Source: Tectiglobus sp965223355
Lineage (GTDB): Bacteria; Pseudomonadota; Alphaproteobacteria; Rhizobiales; Hyphomicrobiaceae
Length of the DNA: 64,000 nucleotides
Assembly: GCA_965223355.1 (NCBI GenBank)
Contig: CBDCWE010000003.1
Span: 4,216,001 to 4,280,000 of the forward strand
Direction: 5' to 3'
Shown here: positions 37,103 to 47,580 of the stretch, piece by piece
Layout of the letters: each line of letters begins with the position of its first letter
How positions within the stretch are numbered: the stretch's first letter is position 1
Translations under genes and position numbers: made by a program
Notes under the pieces: model-generated
The model's database searches: none
What the model was told of the DNA's origin: nothing
Seen by the model: the letters and a program-made list of their open reading frames with translations, nothing else

Positions 37103-37189
37103 GCCAGGCCACACGTGTCGCTGCCGCAACGCGATGTCAGCTCCGGCAACGTCCGGCGCACAACTTTCGAGTTCGCGACAGGGGATCTC

Positions 37190-37325
37190 CTAGATCATCG
37201 TGCTTTAAGTTGGAACCGCTATTGCGGTTCCAACTTAAAGCACGATGATCGCCACTTTAGAGGCGAGCAACTTTGTGCCTTTATTCAGGATCGTTCCGAT
37301 TCCGACTAAAGGCAGGTTGCTCTAG
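37190..37325 (-). repeat. Dispersed repeat family A, full copy
   Basis: Full-length, CTAG at both ends, same orientation as the 34097 copy. The gap 37326-37591 up to the next gene holds no gene that I can support. Confidence 0.85.
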
Positions 37326-37591
37326 CGCCCATGACCGTTCGGCGCTGCGGGCTGGCTTTGCCGTCGGTGCTCGGCCACAACCCAACGCCGCGCACGGCGC
37401 CAGCAGCGCCGTTTCAATTGCGCGGGATTCTGCCTCGTCTTCGAAGCCGTGCCGCACGGTCTGGTTTGCCATGGTGAGCTTCACTCACGTTGCGGTTGGT
37501 CGATCGACTGAATTGAGCTTAAGACCGCGGGCCCGAGTATGTTACGGAGTGGGAAGGTCCACTATCCGGGCCTGTTCAATCGGAGCGCGAA

Positions 37592-38779
37592 TTGGCTCAT
37601 AGCTTTGCCGTGCGCGTATCGATTTACTTCGGTGCGATGTTTGCCAATCTCGGCTTATACTTACCGTTCATGCCGATCTGGTTGGCATGGCGCGGCATGA
37701 CGCCGTTCGAGATCGGCGTCCTCACCGCCGCGCCACTGCTTGTGCGGATCGCCGCCACGCCGCTGATCGGCATTTGGTCGGATGCCCGGGGCGATCATCG
37801 CCGCACCATCATCTACGGCGGCTGGTTCGGGTTCGGTTGTGCGCTCCTGCTGGTGTTTGCCGACGACTTTTCGACGATCCTGGCCCTCATCGTCGGGTTT
37901 CAAATCGCCACGCAGTCGGTGATCCCCCTGGTCGAAGCCAAGTCGCTGGCCGGCGCGCGCCGGCTCGGGCTCGATTATGGTCGCATGCGCCTGTGGGGTT
38001 CGGCGACGTTCATTGCAGCCAACGTCATCGGTGGTCTTGTCGTCGCCAACTACGGTGGCGGCAGCGTTGTGTTCATGGTCATCTCGACCGTTCTGATCAC
38101 GGCGATCGCAGCCCATGGCCTGCCCACCACCCAGCAAACCGGCGCACCGCTCGCCAAGGCCGCCGGCTCGATCGGACAACGGCTGAACCTTGCCGCGGGT
38201 CTGCTGAGGCGCCGTTGGTTCATCCTGTTGGTTTTCGGGGCCGGTCTCATCCAAGGCTCGCATGCTGTGTTCTATGCCTTCAGCGCCATCCACTGGCGTA
38301 CGCTCGCGATATCGGATCAATGGATCGGCGTGCTGTGGGCGCTCGGCGTCGTTGCGGAAATCGGCCTGTTTGCGATCGCCGCGCGGGCGCTCGCCCAGAT
38401 CGGGCCGGTCGGCCTTGTGCTGGCCGGCGGCGTTGCCGGCGTCGTGCGCTGGTCCGCGATGGCATGCGATCCGGCCTTTGCGCTGCTGTTCCCGTTGCAG
38501 CTCCTGCATGCACTGACATTCGGGGCGACCCACCTTGGCACCCTGAACCTGCTGCAATCGCAGGTGCCGGAGGACCAGGCGGGCGCTGCACAATCGATCT
38601 TCGCCGCGCTCGGTGCCGGCGTCATCATGGGCGCCACAACACTGCTCGCAGGCTCACTTTATGAACCGATGGGATCTGCAAGCTTTTGGGTAATGGCCGG
38701 TTTGGCGTTGGCCGGAACGGGTGCCATGGGCGTGCTGGCCTTGGACACCGGTTCGGTTGCCGGCTCGCCTCGGGCCTAG
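37592..38779 (+). CDS. MFS transporter, PPP / HcaT-like family
   Basis: A 395-aa transporter with about twelve helices. The N-terminal part (VSIYFGAMFANLGLYLPFMP, then GIWSDARGDHRR after helix 2) and GRMRLWGSATFIAANVIGG are typical of the MFS_1-like group that contains phenylpropionate permeases and nucleoside transporters. Start TTG at 37592 with GGAG six bases upstream. The TAG stop (38777-38779) begins a family B repeat. The substrate is unknown. Confidence 0.82.
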   Translation: MAHSFAVRVSIYFGAMFANLGLYLPFMPIWLAWRGMTPFEIGVLTAAPLLVRIAATPLIGIWSDARGDHRRTIIYGGWFGFGCALLLVFADDFSTILALIVGFQIATQSVIPLVEAKSLAGARRLGLDYGRMRLWGSATFIAANVIGGLVVANYGGGSVVFMVISTVLITAIAAHGLPTTQQTGAPLAKAAGSIGQRLNLAAGLLRRRWFILLVFGAGLIQGSHAVFYAFSAIHWRTLAISDQWIGVLWALGVVAEIGLFAIAARALAQIGPVGLVLAGGVAGVVRWSAMACDPAFALLFPLQLLHALTFGATHLGTLNLLQSQVPEDQAGAAQSIFAALGAGVIMGATTLLAGSLYEPMGSASFWVMAGLALAGTGAMGVLALDTGSVAGSPRA

Positions 38780-38837
38780 GGATCTTCTGATCAAGTTTCA
38801 GGTTTCCAAAGGGCAATGCCCTTTGGCGGGATTGTTA
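38777..38837 (+). repeat. Family B repeat, left part of a copy split by the IS
   Basis: TAGGGATCTTCTGATCAAG, then TTTCCAAAGGGC and CCCTTTGGCGGGATTGTTA, matches intact copies until 38837 and continues at 40010 after the insertion sequence. Confidence 0.8.
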
Positions 38838-38853
38838 GCATCTGTCTCGCTTG

Positions 38854-39825
38854 TCAAGGCATTTTGGGGGCCCATTTTCGGTTTTCGAAGATCAGGGTGT
38901 TGGCGAGAATGATGAGTTTTCGCATGACGGCAACGAGCGCGACTTTGGCGGGCTTGGCGTTGGCTCGCAAACGTTCGTAGAAGGTTTGCAAGTCAGCATT
39001 CACGCCACGACCGACAGCAACCATGGCCGGCATGTAAAGCAGCTTACGCACTGCTGCTCGGCCGCCGCGAATGGCACGCCGCCCCCGCATTTCGCCGCTG
39101 TCCCAGTTCATCGGCGCGACGCCGACAAGGGCTGCGATTTCTTTATCGGTGCAGGTGCCGAGTTCGCTGAGCAGGCCGATCAACCCCATCGCCGTGATGT
39201 CAGCGATACCTGGAATTGAGACAAGAATATCATAACGTCGCATCAGCGCCTCATCGCTTGCGATGATCTTGCGGATCATCGCCTCGAGGCGCGCGATATG
39301 CTTGTCGACGGCCTTGAGCTGCCTGCCCAGTTCGCGCTTGAGGTTGGCACATTGGGCCGCACCATGGCGGTTTGAAACGGCCGTTCTGTCGCCAACGGCG
39401 GCGATGCGAGCTGAGATAAGCTCTGCCAGTTTCTGGATTTTTTCAGGAGCAGGGATGGTCGCGTTTGGCTGATGCAGGGCTGCCAACTGGGCCAGTGTCA
39501 TCGCATCGATCGTATCGGTTTTGGCCAACTTACCTAAGATGTCGGCAAACTTGCGGGATCGATAAGGATTGATGACACAAACCGCAATACCGGCAGCGTG
39601 CAGAGCGGCGTGGCAAGAGCGATGGTGTTTTCCCGTTGCCTCACAAACCACAAGGCCGACCTGATACGTGGCAAGGCTGGCGAGCAATTGCTTGTGGCCT
39701 TTTTTGGTGTTGGCAAACCGGAACGTCACATTGGCCGGATAGATTGCGACATCGAGCCAGTTCTTGGCAACATCGATGCCGACATATACCATGTCAGAGT
39801 CGCTTCGTTTGACCTTGCCTTGCAT
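38854..39825 (-). CDS. IS110-family transposase
   Basis: The protein has the RuvC-like DEDD domain at the N-terminus (VGIDVAKNWLDV, then VVCEATG, KTDTIDAMTLAQL) and the Transposase_20 domain at the C-terminus (SIPGIADITAMGLIGLLSEL, MNWDSGEMRGRRAIRGG, which holds the conserved Ser). About 323 residues, full length. Start uncertain: ATGs at 39846, 39825 and 39792 are in frame; 39825 has GGGAG upstream. These recombinases are guided by an RNA made from the element's non-coding end. Confidence 0.93.
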   Translation of the reverse strand: MQGKVKRSDSDMVYVGIDVAKNWLDVAIYPANVTFRFANTKKGHKQLLASLATYQVGLVVCEATGKHHRSCHAALHAAGIAVCVINPYRSRKFADILGKLAKTDTIDAMTLAQLAALHQPNATIPAPEKIQKLAELISARIAAVGDRTAVSNRHGAAQCANLKRELGRQLKAVDKHIARLEAMIRKIIASDEALMRRYDILVSIPGIADITAMGLIGLLSELGTCTDKEIAALVGVAPMNWDSGEMRGRRAIRGGRAAVRKLLYMPAMVAVGRGVNADLQTFYERLRANAKPAKVALVAVMRKLIILANTLIFENRKWAPKMP

Positions 39826-39846
39826 CCGGGACTTGCTCCCAATCAT

Positions 39847-40009
39847 CTGTTCAGGTGAAGCGATGGGCGGGCTGGCCTAGCTAACAAACGGTGCAAATCA
39901 CCCAAGGGCAGCACGGCCCCAAACCCGCCCGATCCGGCAGGGTGGCCATCCTGCCGGATCAAGCCTGAACATCGCTGATTCGCAAGAAACAGGCTCAAGA
40001 TTAAGATAC
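39847..40009 (-). ncRNA. Candidate bridge RNA region of the IS110 element
   Basis: The 163 bases between the right edge of the IS and the transposase start are non-coding. In the IS110 group this end encodes the bridge RNA whose loops pair with donor and target DNA. A hairpin is visible (GGCAGGATGGCC with GGCCATCCTGCC partners around 39935-39960: CCGGCAGGGTGGCC / ATCCTGCCGG). Exact ends and loops need covariation across copies. Confidence 0.35.
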
Positions 40010-40150
40010 AAGGGCAGAGCCCTTAACGCATCGCCGCTGTGCGGCGATCCATGAGGGGCTTGTCCGCCCCTCAAACACCCCAACCAGGGGATGGGTCCCC
40101 TGGACCTTGGACTTGCCTTTAGTCGGAACCGGAACGATCGGCACCACTAG
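40010..40150 (+). repeat. Right part of the split family B repeat, then family A/D remnants
   Basis: AAGGGCAGAGCCCTTAAC to CCCCTGGACCTTGGACTT completes family B (to about 40113). GCCTTTAGTCGGAACCGGAA then matches the first hairpin of family A, and CACCACTAG the end of family D. The final CTAG holds the TAG stop of the minus-strand 40147 gene. Confidence 0.7.
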
Positions 40151-43100
40151 ACGAGGCGTTGGGAGGCATGCGCAAACAGCAGATAGACGCGTCCGGTGTC
40201 CGACACGATTTGCTCCTGGGTCAGATCTCCGCTCGGATCGCGCTGATCGCAGTCGCGCAACGTGCGTTCAAACTCGCGCACGAAGATATCGGCATTGCTC
40301 CGAAACTCTGGCTGAGTTTGATAACGATGCACGATTTCATCGAACATGTGCCGCGCTTCCGGCGCGTAAATGCTACGGACCATGAAACCACGCTGCCCAT
40401 TGCGGAACCGAGACCAGATCGCCGCAGCCGTGGCACTGTCGAGTGCGCGGGCCAGCTGGGCGATGTCGATGCCGGCGCCGCGCTCGGCCGGTGGTGGCTC
40501 ACGTGTTGGCTCACGCGGTTGGGCCGGCGCTGACGGCTCGTGCAAATTGGCGCTCGGATTTGCGGCGGCGGGTTCCGGCGCAGCGCCGTCATCCTCGGAG
40601 ACGCGTGCGAGCAAATCGCCAACACTCCAGTTCGACGTCGATGGCGCGGCGCTGTCATTCGGCCCTGGCGTGCGCCGAACCGATGCCGAGGCCATTGCTG
40701 CAGGCTGCTGCGCCGGTGCCGCTTGCGGTGTCGTCGCGAACGCTTGGACCTGCCTGGACTGGCGCTCATGCAACTCCCGCGCCAGGGTATTGGACAACGA
40801 TGCCAGCGGCAGCCGCCGGTCGGGTGCTGCGGGCGACCGCGCGGGCACTTCCTCCAATCGAACCAGCATGTCATTGGACGGCGGTCGGGCGGCCGCCTGC
40901 ACAGCGGTATTCTGCGCCAGTTCCGCCAGCTGATCGAGAGCTTTAAGCTGATCCTGCAAGGCTTTACGCATCGCCGCGGCATGTTCTTGACTTGCCGACG
41001 GCAACTGATCGAGCTGCTGTTTCAGACGCCCTTGTTCGTTCTCGAGCTCGCGTGCAGCGCGGGCTGCGTGCTCGCGCACCTGCCCGGTCGTCTGCGAGAA
41101 CTGATCGGAAAGCGTACCCAGCCGCTCCGTGACCTCGCGCGAGACCGATGAAAACTCACTGCGCAGATCCTCGAGCGCTTGATCGGCTTCTCGGGCCGCT
41201 GCCTGTTTGAACTGCTGTAGGGTGTCAACGGCTGCACGCGCGTGTTCGGCGGTCTCGCGACTGAGATCTTGAGTTAGAAGTTTCGCCTGCTCCTGGGCGC
41301 CGGAAATCGTACCTTCGAGGTTCTTCGAATATCCGTCGAAGGCTGCACCGAGCTGTTCGGCGGTTCCCGACATTCGCTCCAGCGTCGCACTGAGATTGTC
41401 CGAACGATCGGCCAACATTCTGTCGATACGGTAGTTGGCTGACTCGAGCGCGTTCGCGGAGCGCATGATGGCCTGGCCTTGGGATTCGAACCTGTTCGAG
41501 ACCGAACTGATCTGGTCGAGGAGGTTTTCCGAAACATTCCGGAGCAAGTCGGACTGACTGGCCAGGCCTTCGATCGCCTTGATTGATTGGCGGGAAATGT
41601 TCTCGCTCGATGCACGCACGGCATCGATGCCGCGCACCAGCGTTTCATCGAGCTGCACGGCCTGTTGCGCCAGTGCCGACGTAAAGTTCTCGGCATGCTG
41701 ATCGAGCGCGGACGTCAGCGCCGTGGCGTTGTCTCCGACCGCCGAATCGATTGCCAGGGTCGACCGCATCATCGCCTCATCGAACAGGCGCAAACGCTCC
41801 CCGAAGGCGTTGTCCAAGGCCTTCGTGCGCTCGACCAACTGCATGTCGAACGCCTCGGTGCGGTTGGCAAGGGTCTCATCGAGGGCGCGACCATACTCCT
41901 CGAATACCAACTGTATGGTCTCGGTTCTGTTCAACAGCGTATCGCTGGCGGTCTCAAGCGAGCTATCGATCGCTTTGCGTTTGTCCTCCAGCAGCGATTG
42001 CATCTGCTGTGTGCGGCTGTCCAGCGCGCCGCCGAGTGCCTCGGTATAGCCGGTCAGTACCGTCTGCATTTCATCGGTCCGGCTGCCGAGTGCAACTGCG
42101 AGCGCACCGGTATAATCCTCCAGGACGCGCTGCAGGCGATCGGTGTTTTGTCCGAGCGAGGACTGCAACTTGTCGGTCTGCGAACCAATCGCCGATTCGA
42201 GCTGGTTGAGATTGGTGCCGGCATGCTCGATGATTTGAGCCAGGCGCAGTTGCTGTTGATTGAGCTGATCGATGAGCTGCGGCACTTCGCTGCCGAGCTG
42301 CACGAGCGTGTCCTTGAATTGATCTCCGGTATTGAGCAGGGCGTGTCGTTCCCCCGACAACTCCTGGATCAGCCCGCGAATCTTGCGTTCGTTGTCCTCA
42401 TAGGAGTTTTCGAGTGAACTCACCTCACGATGGACGAGCGCTTCCAATTCGCCGGCGCGGCCGAGCGCCCGGGTCACCGCATCGTTCATAAACGAAACCT
42501 GCCGCCGTACCGCTTGGCCGAGCGAGGCAACCGACTGCTCCGCCATGCGGTCCGGTTCGGCCAGTCGAACCGCAACCTCCGTCATCGCCGTTGAGCGCAA
42601 ATGCAACTCTTCCGCGCGCCACAATAACACCGCGATAAACCAGAACAGCAATATTGGCCCGACAACGGTCGCAAATGCCGTCAGGAAAGAGGGGTGGCTC
42701 AAAACCGCGCCAATCCCGTCGGCCGCCGTCAGGTCGTTCGACATGAACGCCCAGGAAAAGCCGAGAGCAATTGCGGCCCACAATCCGCTCGCGGCGGCGG
42801 CATAACTGAAGGTGCGGTTGGAGGGCCGTTGATTGAGCGCATAGATCAAGCCGCCAATCGAGGGCGCATCATCGTTGGCGGCGATACGGTCTCGCGACGG
42901 GCCGGCCGGCCGGCGTTGCGCCGCGCGGCGTTGGTCTTGAGGCCGGGCCTCGTTGATGGCGGCGCCCGGTCCTGGTGCGCGGCGCGCTTTGCCATTGGGC
43001 CTTATCGCGTCCGGAACGTCGCCGGCGGGTCCATTGTCCGCATTCCGGGCGGTCTTCGGGGCTGCCGCATCGGACTTCGTTCGGTCCACGGGCGGCGGCG

Positions 43101-43503
43101 GTGGCGGGCCAGATTTTGGCTTGGCTTCGGCCGCCGACGGCTTGCCAACTCCGGGGTCAACTCCTGGGCCAACCTTGGGGCCAATCCCGGGCCCAACTCC
43201 CGGAATGGGGGGTGGTTTGTCTCCGGTCTGGGCGGCGCCGGCCGCCGCAGTGGAGGCTATCGGTGTGGCGGGCAAAGATGAGGCGGGTGTCGGTGTGGCG
43301 GGCGACGGTGCGGCGGGTGTCTGCACACGAGACGATTTCGCCGCAGGCTTGCTATCTGGAATGGGTGGAGGAAGCGCACCAGCACTGCTGTGATCCTGTT
43401 CGGCCGCCGATCCGGTGGCGCCAGCATCCTCATCCAGCTGCTCAAGCCGATCGCTGAGAGACGCCGCCTTGCGCGATGCCTGCGCATTCCGCTCACTACT
43501 CAT
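40147..43503 (-). CDS. Large membrane-anchored coiled-coil protein, growth-pole-ring (GPR/RgsE)-like
   Basis: A 1,118-aa protein. Residues 1-215 are Pro/Ala-rich and disordered (with a Gly-Pro repeat at 101-122), two helices at about 235-254 and 274-295 anchor it, and 300-900 is a long apolipoprotein-like coiled coil with repeated TDEMQTVLTGYTEALGGAL-type units (SRTDEMQ, SRTQQMQ, NRTETIQ, NRTEAFD, ERTKALD). A Pro-rich linker and a compact C-terminal domain (about 1010-1118) follow. Polar-growth ring proteins of Hyphomicrobiales have this plan and are often larger. The neighbouring divergent Hpt gene fits a cell-cycle or polarity role. The family assignment is inference from architecture. Confidence 0.7.
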   Translation of the reverse strand: MSSERNAQASRKAASLSDRLEQLDEDAGATGSAAEQDHSSAGALPPPIPDSKPAAKSSRVQTPAAPSPATPTPASSLPATPIASTAAAGAAQTGDKPPPIPGVGPGIGPKVGPGVDPGVGKPSAAEAKPKSGPPPPPPVDRTKSDAAAPKTARNADNGPAGDVPDAIRPNGKARRAPGPGAAINEARPQDQRRAAQRRPAGPSRDRIAANDDAPSIGGLIYALNQRPSNRTFSYAAAASGLWAAIALGFSWAFMSNDLTAADGIGAVLSHPSFLTAFATVVGPILLFWFIAVLLWRAEELHLRSTAMTEVAVRLAEPDRMAEQSVASLGQAVRRQVSFMNDAVTRALGRAGELEALVHREVSSLENSYEDNERKIRGLIQELSGERHALLNTGDQFKDTLVQLGSEVPQLIDQLNQQQLRLAQIIEHAGTNLNQLESAIGSQTDKLQSSLGQNTDRLQRVLEDYTGALAVALGSRTDEMQTVLTGYTEALGGALDSRTQQMQSLLEDKRKAIDSSLETASDTLLNRTETIQLVFEEYGRALDETLANRTEAFDMQLVERTKALDNAFGERLRLFDEAMMRSTLAIDSAVGDNATALTSALDQHAENFTSALAQQAVQLDETLVRGIDAVRASSENISRQSIKAIEGLASQSDLLRNVSENLLDQISSVSNRFESQGQAIMRSANALESANYRIDRMLADRSDNLSATLERMSGTAEQLGAAFDGYSKNLEGTISGAQEQAKLLTQDLSRETAEHARAAVDTLQQFKQAAAREADQALEDLRSEFSSVSREVTERLGTLSDQFSQTTGQVREHAARAARELENEQGRLKQQLDQLPSASQEHAAAMRKALQDQLKALDQLAELAQNTAVQAAARPPSNDMLVRLEEVPARSPAAPDRRLPLASLSNTLARELHERQSRQVQAFATTPQAAPAQQPAAMASASVRRTPGPNDSAAPSTSNWSVGDLLARVSEDDGAAPEPAAANPSANLHEPSAPAQPREPTREPPPAERGAGIDIAQLARALDSATAAAIWSRFRNGQRGFMVRSIYAPEARHMFDEIVHRYQTQPEFRSNADIFVREFERTLRDCDQRDPSGDLTQEQIVSDTGRVYLLFAHASQRLV

Positions 43504-43738
43504 TCACCCACTCGCGCTCACGTCGTCAGAGTGTTGAAGCATGCATACATCACGAGAACCCCCTTTGCCCCGATCGCAGCAACATGTTGCCGAGCCCTGG
43601 AATAATCAAAGGTATCAGACAATTGATCGATAATCACAGATTGATTCGAACAACACCGCCGTCCACCTGATTGGGCTAGTCTACTATCATGACAAATCTT
43701 GGACCGGTTTTCAAAGTGAATACCGCTGGCCAGCTAGC

Positions 43739-43789
43739 GCTGCCGTTCAATAAATGCTGCGGTCCAACAAATGCTGCCGTTCAGCATAT
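43739..43789 (+). repeat. Three tandem 17-bp units
   Basis: GCTGCCGTTCAATAAAT, GCTGCGGTCCAACAAAT and GCTGCCGTTCAGCATAT follow each other without spacing, and a fourth begins GCTGTCGG. Such iterons in a promoter region suggest a protein binding array. Confidence 0.6.
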
Positions 43790-43928
43790 GCTGTCGGCCG
43801 CCGAACAAGATTACTAAGCAATCATCAACCAGTCTGTGCAGTTGTCATGCAGGAATTAAGCAAATCCTGGCCGCGATCTTGTAGCCTTGCGGCCGGGTCT
43901 GCAACAGTGAATGCCGGTTATCCCCGTG

Positions 43929-43943
43929 TTTAGCCTTAATTAA
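43929..43943 (+). promoter_or_regulatory. CtrA-box candidate before the Hpt gene
   Basis: TTTA-GCCTTAA-TTAA matches the CtrA site TTAA-N7-TTAA in seven of eight fixed positions and ends four bases before the Hpt ATG. Confidence 0.4.
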
Positions 43944-43947
43944 CAGA

Positions 43948-44373
43948 ATGTTAAACTCATCGAAATCACGCCGATCTACAACCGAAGTGGCCTCAAGTGC
44001 CGTGGCCGCGACGGATCAGCCGTCCGAGTTGCCGGTGTTGGACTTCAATCATCTTTCACGATACACGCTTGGCGACCGCGCGTTGGAACAGGAAGTTCTT
44101 GGCCTGTTCGCTGAGCAGCTGCCGGCGTTGGTTGGCGCTCTCGGCGCGGCCGCGGACAATGATGATCACGAGGCTTGGTTTCAATCATCGCACGCTTTGA
44201 AAGGGTCCGCCAAAGCCGTCGGTGCGATGGAACTGGCTGAACGTGCAGCCAGGGCTGAACAGCTGGCGGGCACCCGTCCGAAGTCCACGGTTGTCGAAAT
44301 CGAACGCGCGATCGCCAAGCTCACGGACGTCATTGGTGAGACCACTCGGCTTGATGACACCCATCCGCACTGA
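43948..44373 (+). CDS. Histidine phosphotransfer (Hpt) domain protein
   Basis: A 141-aa protein with a low-complexity N-terminus (SKSRRSTTEVASSAVAATD) and an Hpt four-helix domain; the phosphoacceptor is His82 in FQSSHALKGSAKAVGA. Hpt proteins relay phosphate between hybrid kinases and response regulators. No Shine-Dalgarno is visible at the ATG. It faces the large coiled-coil gene, an arrangement that hints at a shared cell-cycle or polarity function. Confidence 0.85.
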   Translation: MLNSSKSRRSTTEVASSAVAATDQPSELPVLDFNHLSRYTLGDRALEQEVLGLFAEQLPALVGALGAAADNDDHEAWFQSSHALKGSAKAVGAMELAERAARAEQLAGTRPKSTVVEIERAIAKLTDVIGETTRLDDTHPH

Positions 44374-44529
44374 TGTGACGTTGTGATGATGTGATCATGT
44401 GACGTTTGGCCGTCTCTGAATTCCTTGCGAAGTTCGTCGGTCTTGCGCACTTCATGCGTGGCGGCCGCTGGCTGGCCATGACACGCAAACCATGACACGC
44501 AAACCAGACAATCTCACCGGAACCACGGC

Positions 44530-46093
<1,564 letters not shown>

Positions 46094-46110
<17 letters not shown>

Positions 46111-46252
46111 AGTTGCAATTCGCGGCGGGCGCCAGCAGGTCGATCGTATGCGGATCAGACCCGGTCAGACGGGCGATGGTATCGTCGAGTTGGAGATTGC
46201 CAACACCCCACTTTTCGTCTGCGGTCGGCGACAGGTGCGACCGGTCGATCAA
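46094..46252 (-). CDS. Small protein of unknown function, TTG start, coupled to the membrane protein
   Basis: A 52-aa frame begins with TTG at 46252, overlapping the TGA of the upstream membrane protein (TTGA), and reads MIDRSHLSPTADEKWGVGNL, then LDDTIARLTGSDPHTIDLLA, ending APAANCNWEASE. The composition is protein-like and the other frames here are not. The stop lies in the end of the family B repeat, so the original tail may have been longer. No family recognised. Confidence 0.5.
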
Positions 46253-46623
46253 ATGTAGGCAATCTCAAATAATGTTAACAACAGCAAAACGGCGATGCTG
46301 GTCCAGAGCACAATCGTCCCGCGCACCGTTTTCACCTGCCCGGTCATGATCGCGGCAAAAAACGCCAGCATGCCACCGACGTTGATCAATGCCAGCCCGG
46401 CATAGCCAATGCCGCCGGCAGCTGCGCGTGTCGCCTCGACATAGGCGCCGCCGGCGATGGCGATCAGCAACGAACCGAGAATTCGGATCCAGAACCCGAC
46501 GCCGCCGTGAGGCAATCCGATCACCTTGGCGACCGCCACCGGCAGCGCCAACAACACCAAGCCGGCCGTCCCCTTGATCAAGACTTCGAACCAGAAAATC
46601 TGCGCGGCCATATCAGGCATCAA
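46249..46623 (-). CDS. Small integral membrane protein of unknown function
   Basis: A 124-aa protein with four hydrophobic helices (LIKGTAGLVLLALPVAVAKV; FWIRILGSLLIAIAGGAYV; GYAGLALINVGGMLAFFAAI; GTIVLWTSIAVLLLLTLFEI). Short loops, no catalytic motif. It is followed by the overlapping 52-aa gene, suggesting an operon. Upstream (46624-46736) is degenerate repeat sequence of family E. Confidence 0.65.
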   Translation of the reverse strand: MMPDMAAQIFWFEVLIKGTAGLVLLALPVAVAKVIGLPHGGVGFWIRILGSLLIAIAGGAYVEATRAAAGGIGYAGLALINVGGMLAFFAAIMTGQVKTVRGTIVLWTSIAVLLLLTLFEIAYI

Positions 46624-46736
46624 CCAAGATCATTTCCACTCGTCAAGCGGGTCTGCATCACCTGCCCGCTGCCGCTCCCGGCCGCCTGCCAGATCATCGG
46701 CTGTGGCTGGCCGCTGGCAGAGCGGGATGGTTCGAA

Positions 46737-46820
46737 CTAGAGCAACCTGCCTTTATTCGGAATCGGAACGATCCCGAATAAAGGCAGAAAGTTGCTCGCC
46801 TCTAAAGCACGATGATCTAG
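46737..46820 (+). repeat. Family A repeat, internally deleted (84 bp)
   Basis: CTAG to CTAG. The first hairpin is intact, but most of the second hairpin is missing: CGCCTCTAAAG runs straight into CACGATGATCTAG. Confidence 0.8.
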
Positions 46821-46895
46821 ACCTGAAGGCTATGAGCGTTATGGCAACAGTCGCTGCCGGCGTTTCGTAAGCCTCGAGCCTGAGGCCGCGCGGTG

Positions 46896-47435
46896 CTATT
46901 CGTCATCGGCGCTCTTGGTCTTGTCATTCAGCAACGGATCGTGGATTGATTCCAGATTGAAGACCTTGCCCGATGGTTCATTGTCGAACCAACCGAAACC
47001 GGTTTGCTGTGCCACCTGGCGTTTCCTAACCGATTGAAAATCGCCGGCCAGATAGCGGTTCAGCGACGATCTGATCTGGGCGGTTTTGGCCTTGGAACAA
47101 TATCCTTCGGCTTTCGCGATCTGCCGCGTAACGCGCAACCTGGCAAAATCATACGCCGTTTCGACCTTGTGCAGTGTAGCAGGCGCCGCCGTGCGCTGCG
47201 CTTCGGCGGCCAGGTAGTTGGCCCGCAGCTGTTGCGGATCGAAGAAATAGCCGCACTTTTCGGCTTGCGCCGACGTCACGCCAACCTCCACAGCCCGCGC
47301 CAGCGGATCATCCACCGTCGGCGTTGGTTGCGCCGACTGACTGACGGATCCGGTCGTCAGGCTCGGCAGCTTGGCGCTGCCGCATCCGGCGAGCAAGACG
47401 GCAGCGAAGATTGAGAGTGCGATTCCCTTGGTCAT
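46896..47435 (-). CDS. Lipoprotein of unknown function
   Basis: A 179-aa protein with a lipoprotein signal and lipobox LLAGC (Cys18; MTKGIALSIFAAVLLAGCGS), then SAKLPSLTTGSVSQSAQPTP and a helical region with two more Cys (QAEKCGYFFDPQQLRANYL, KAEGYCSKAKTAQIR). It should be anchored in the membrane facing the periplasm. No family recognised; no operon partner. Confidence 0.7.
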   Translation of the reverse strand: MTKGIALSIFAAVLLAGCGSAKLPSLTTGSVSQSAQPTPTVDDPLARAVEVGVTSAQAEKCGYFFDPQQLRANYLAAEAQRTAAPATLHKVETAYDFARLRVTRQIAKAEGYCSKAKTAQIRSSLNRYLAGDFQSVRKRQVAQQTGFGWFDNEPSGKVFNLESIHDPLLNDKTKSADDE

Positions 47436-47580
47436 GTCAGCAGTTTCCCCAAAACCGGCAGACGGTCAACATCGTGCCGGCTTGTTCCCGGAACGCGGCT
47501 TAGCGCACGATGGCAACCGAATCATGGCGAATTAGCAATTGTATCGCGTGTTTGGCCTCCGACACACAGTTCCCAGGGAC

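Larger units (their letters stand above)
38838..40009 (-). mobile_element. IS110-family insertion sequence
   Basis: A single DEDD/Tnp20 transposase gene lies in about 1,172 bp. Comparison with intact family B copies gives the boundaries: ...GGCGGGATTGTTA on the left and AAGGGCAGAGCCC on the right join to form the uninterrupted sequence, with at most one duplicated base. There are no terminal inverted repeats, as expected for IS110. The target is an extragenic palindromic repeat, a known preference of the family. It appears intact. Confidence 0.85.
43504..43947. other. Divergent regulatory region between the polar protein and the Hpt gene
   Basis: 444 bp without a gene. It contains a 17-bp tandem array (43739-43789), a GANTC methylation site (GATTC near 43641) and a CtrA-like box at the right end. 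Confidence 0.55.
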
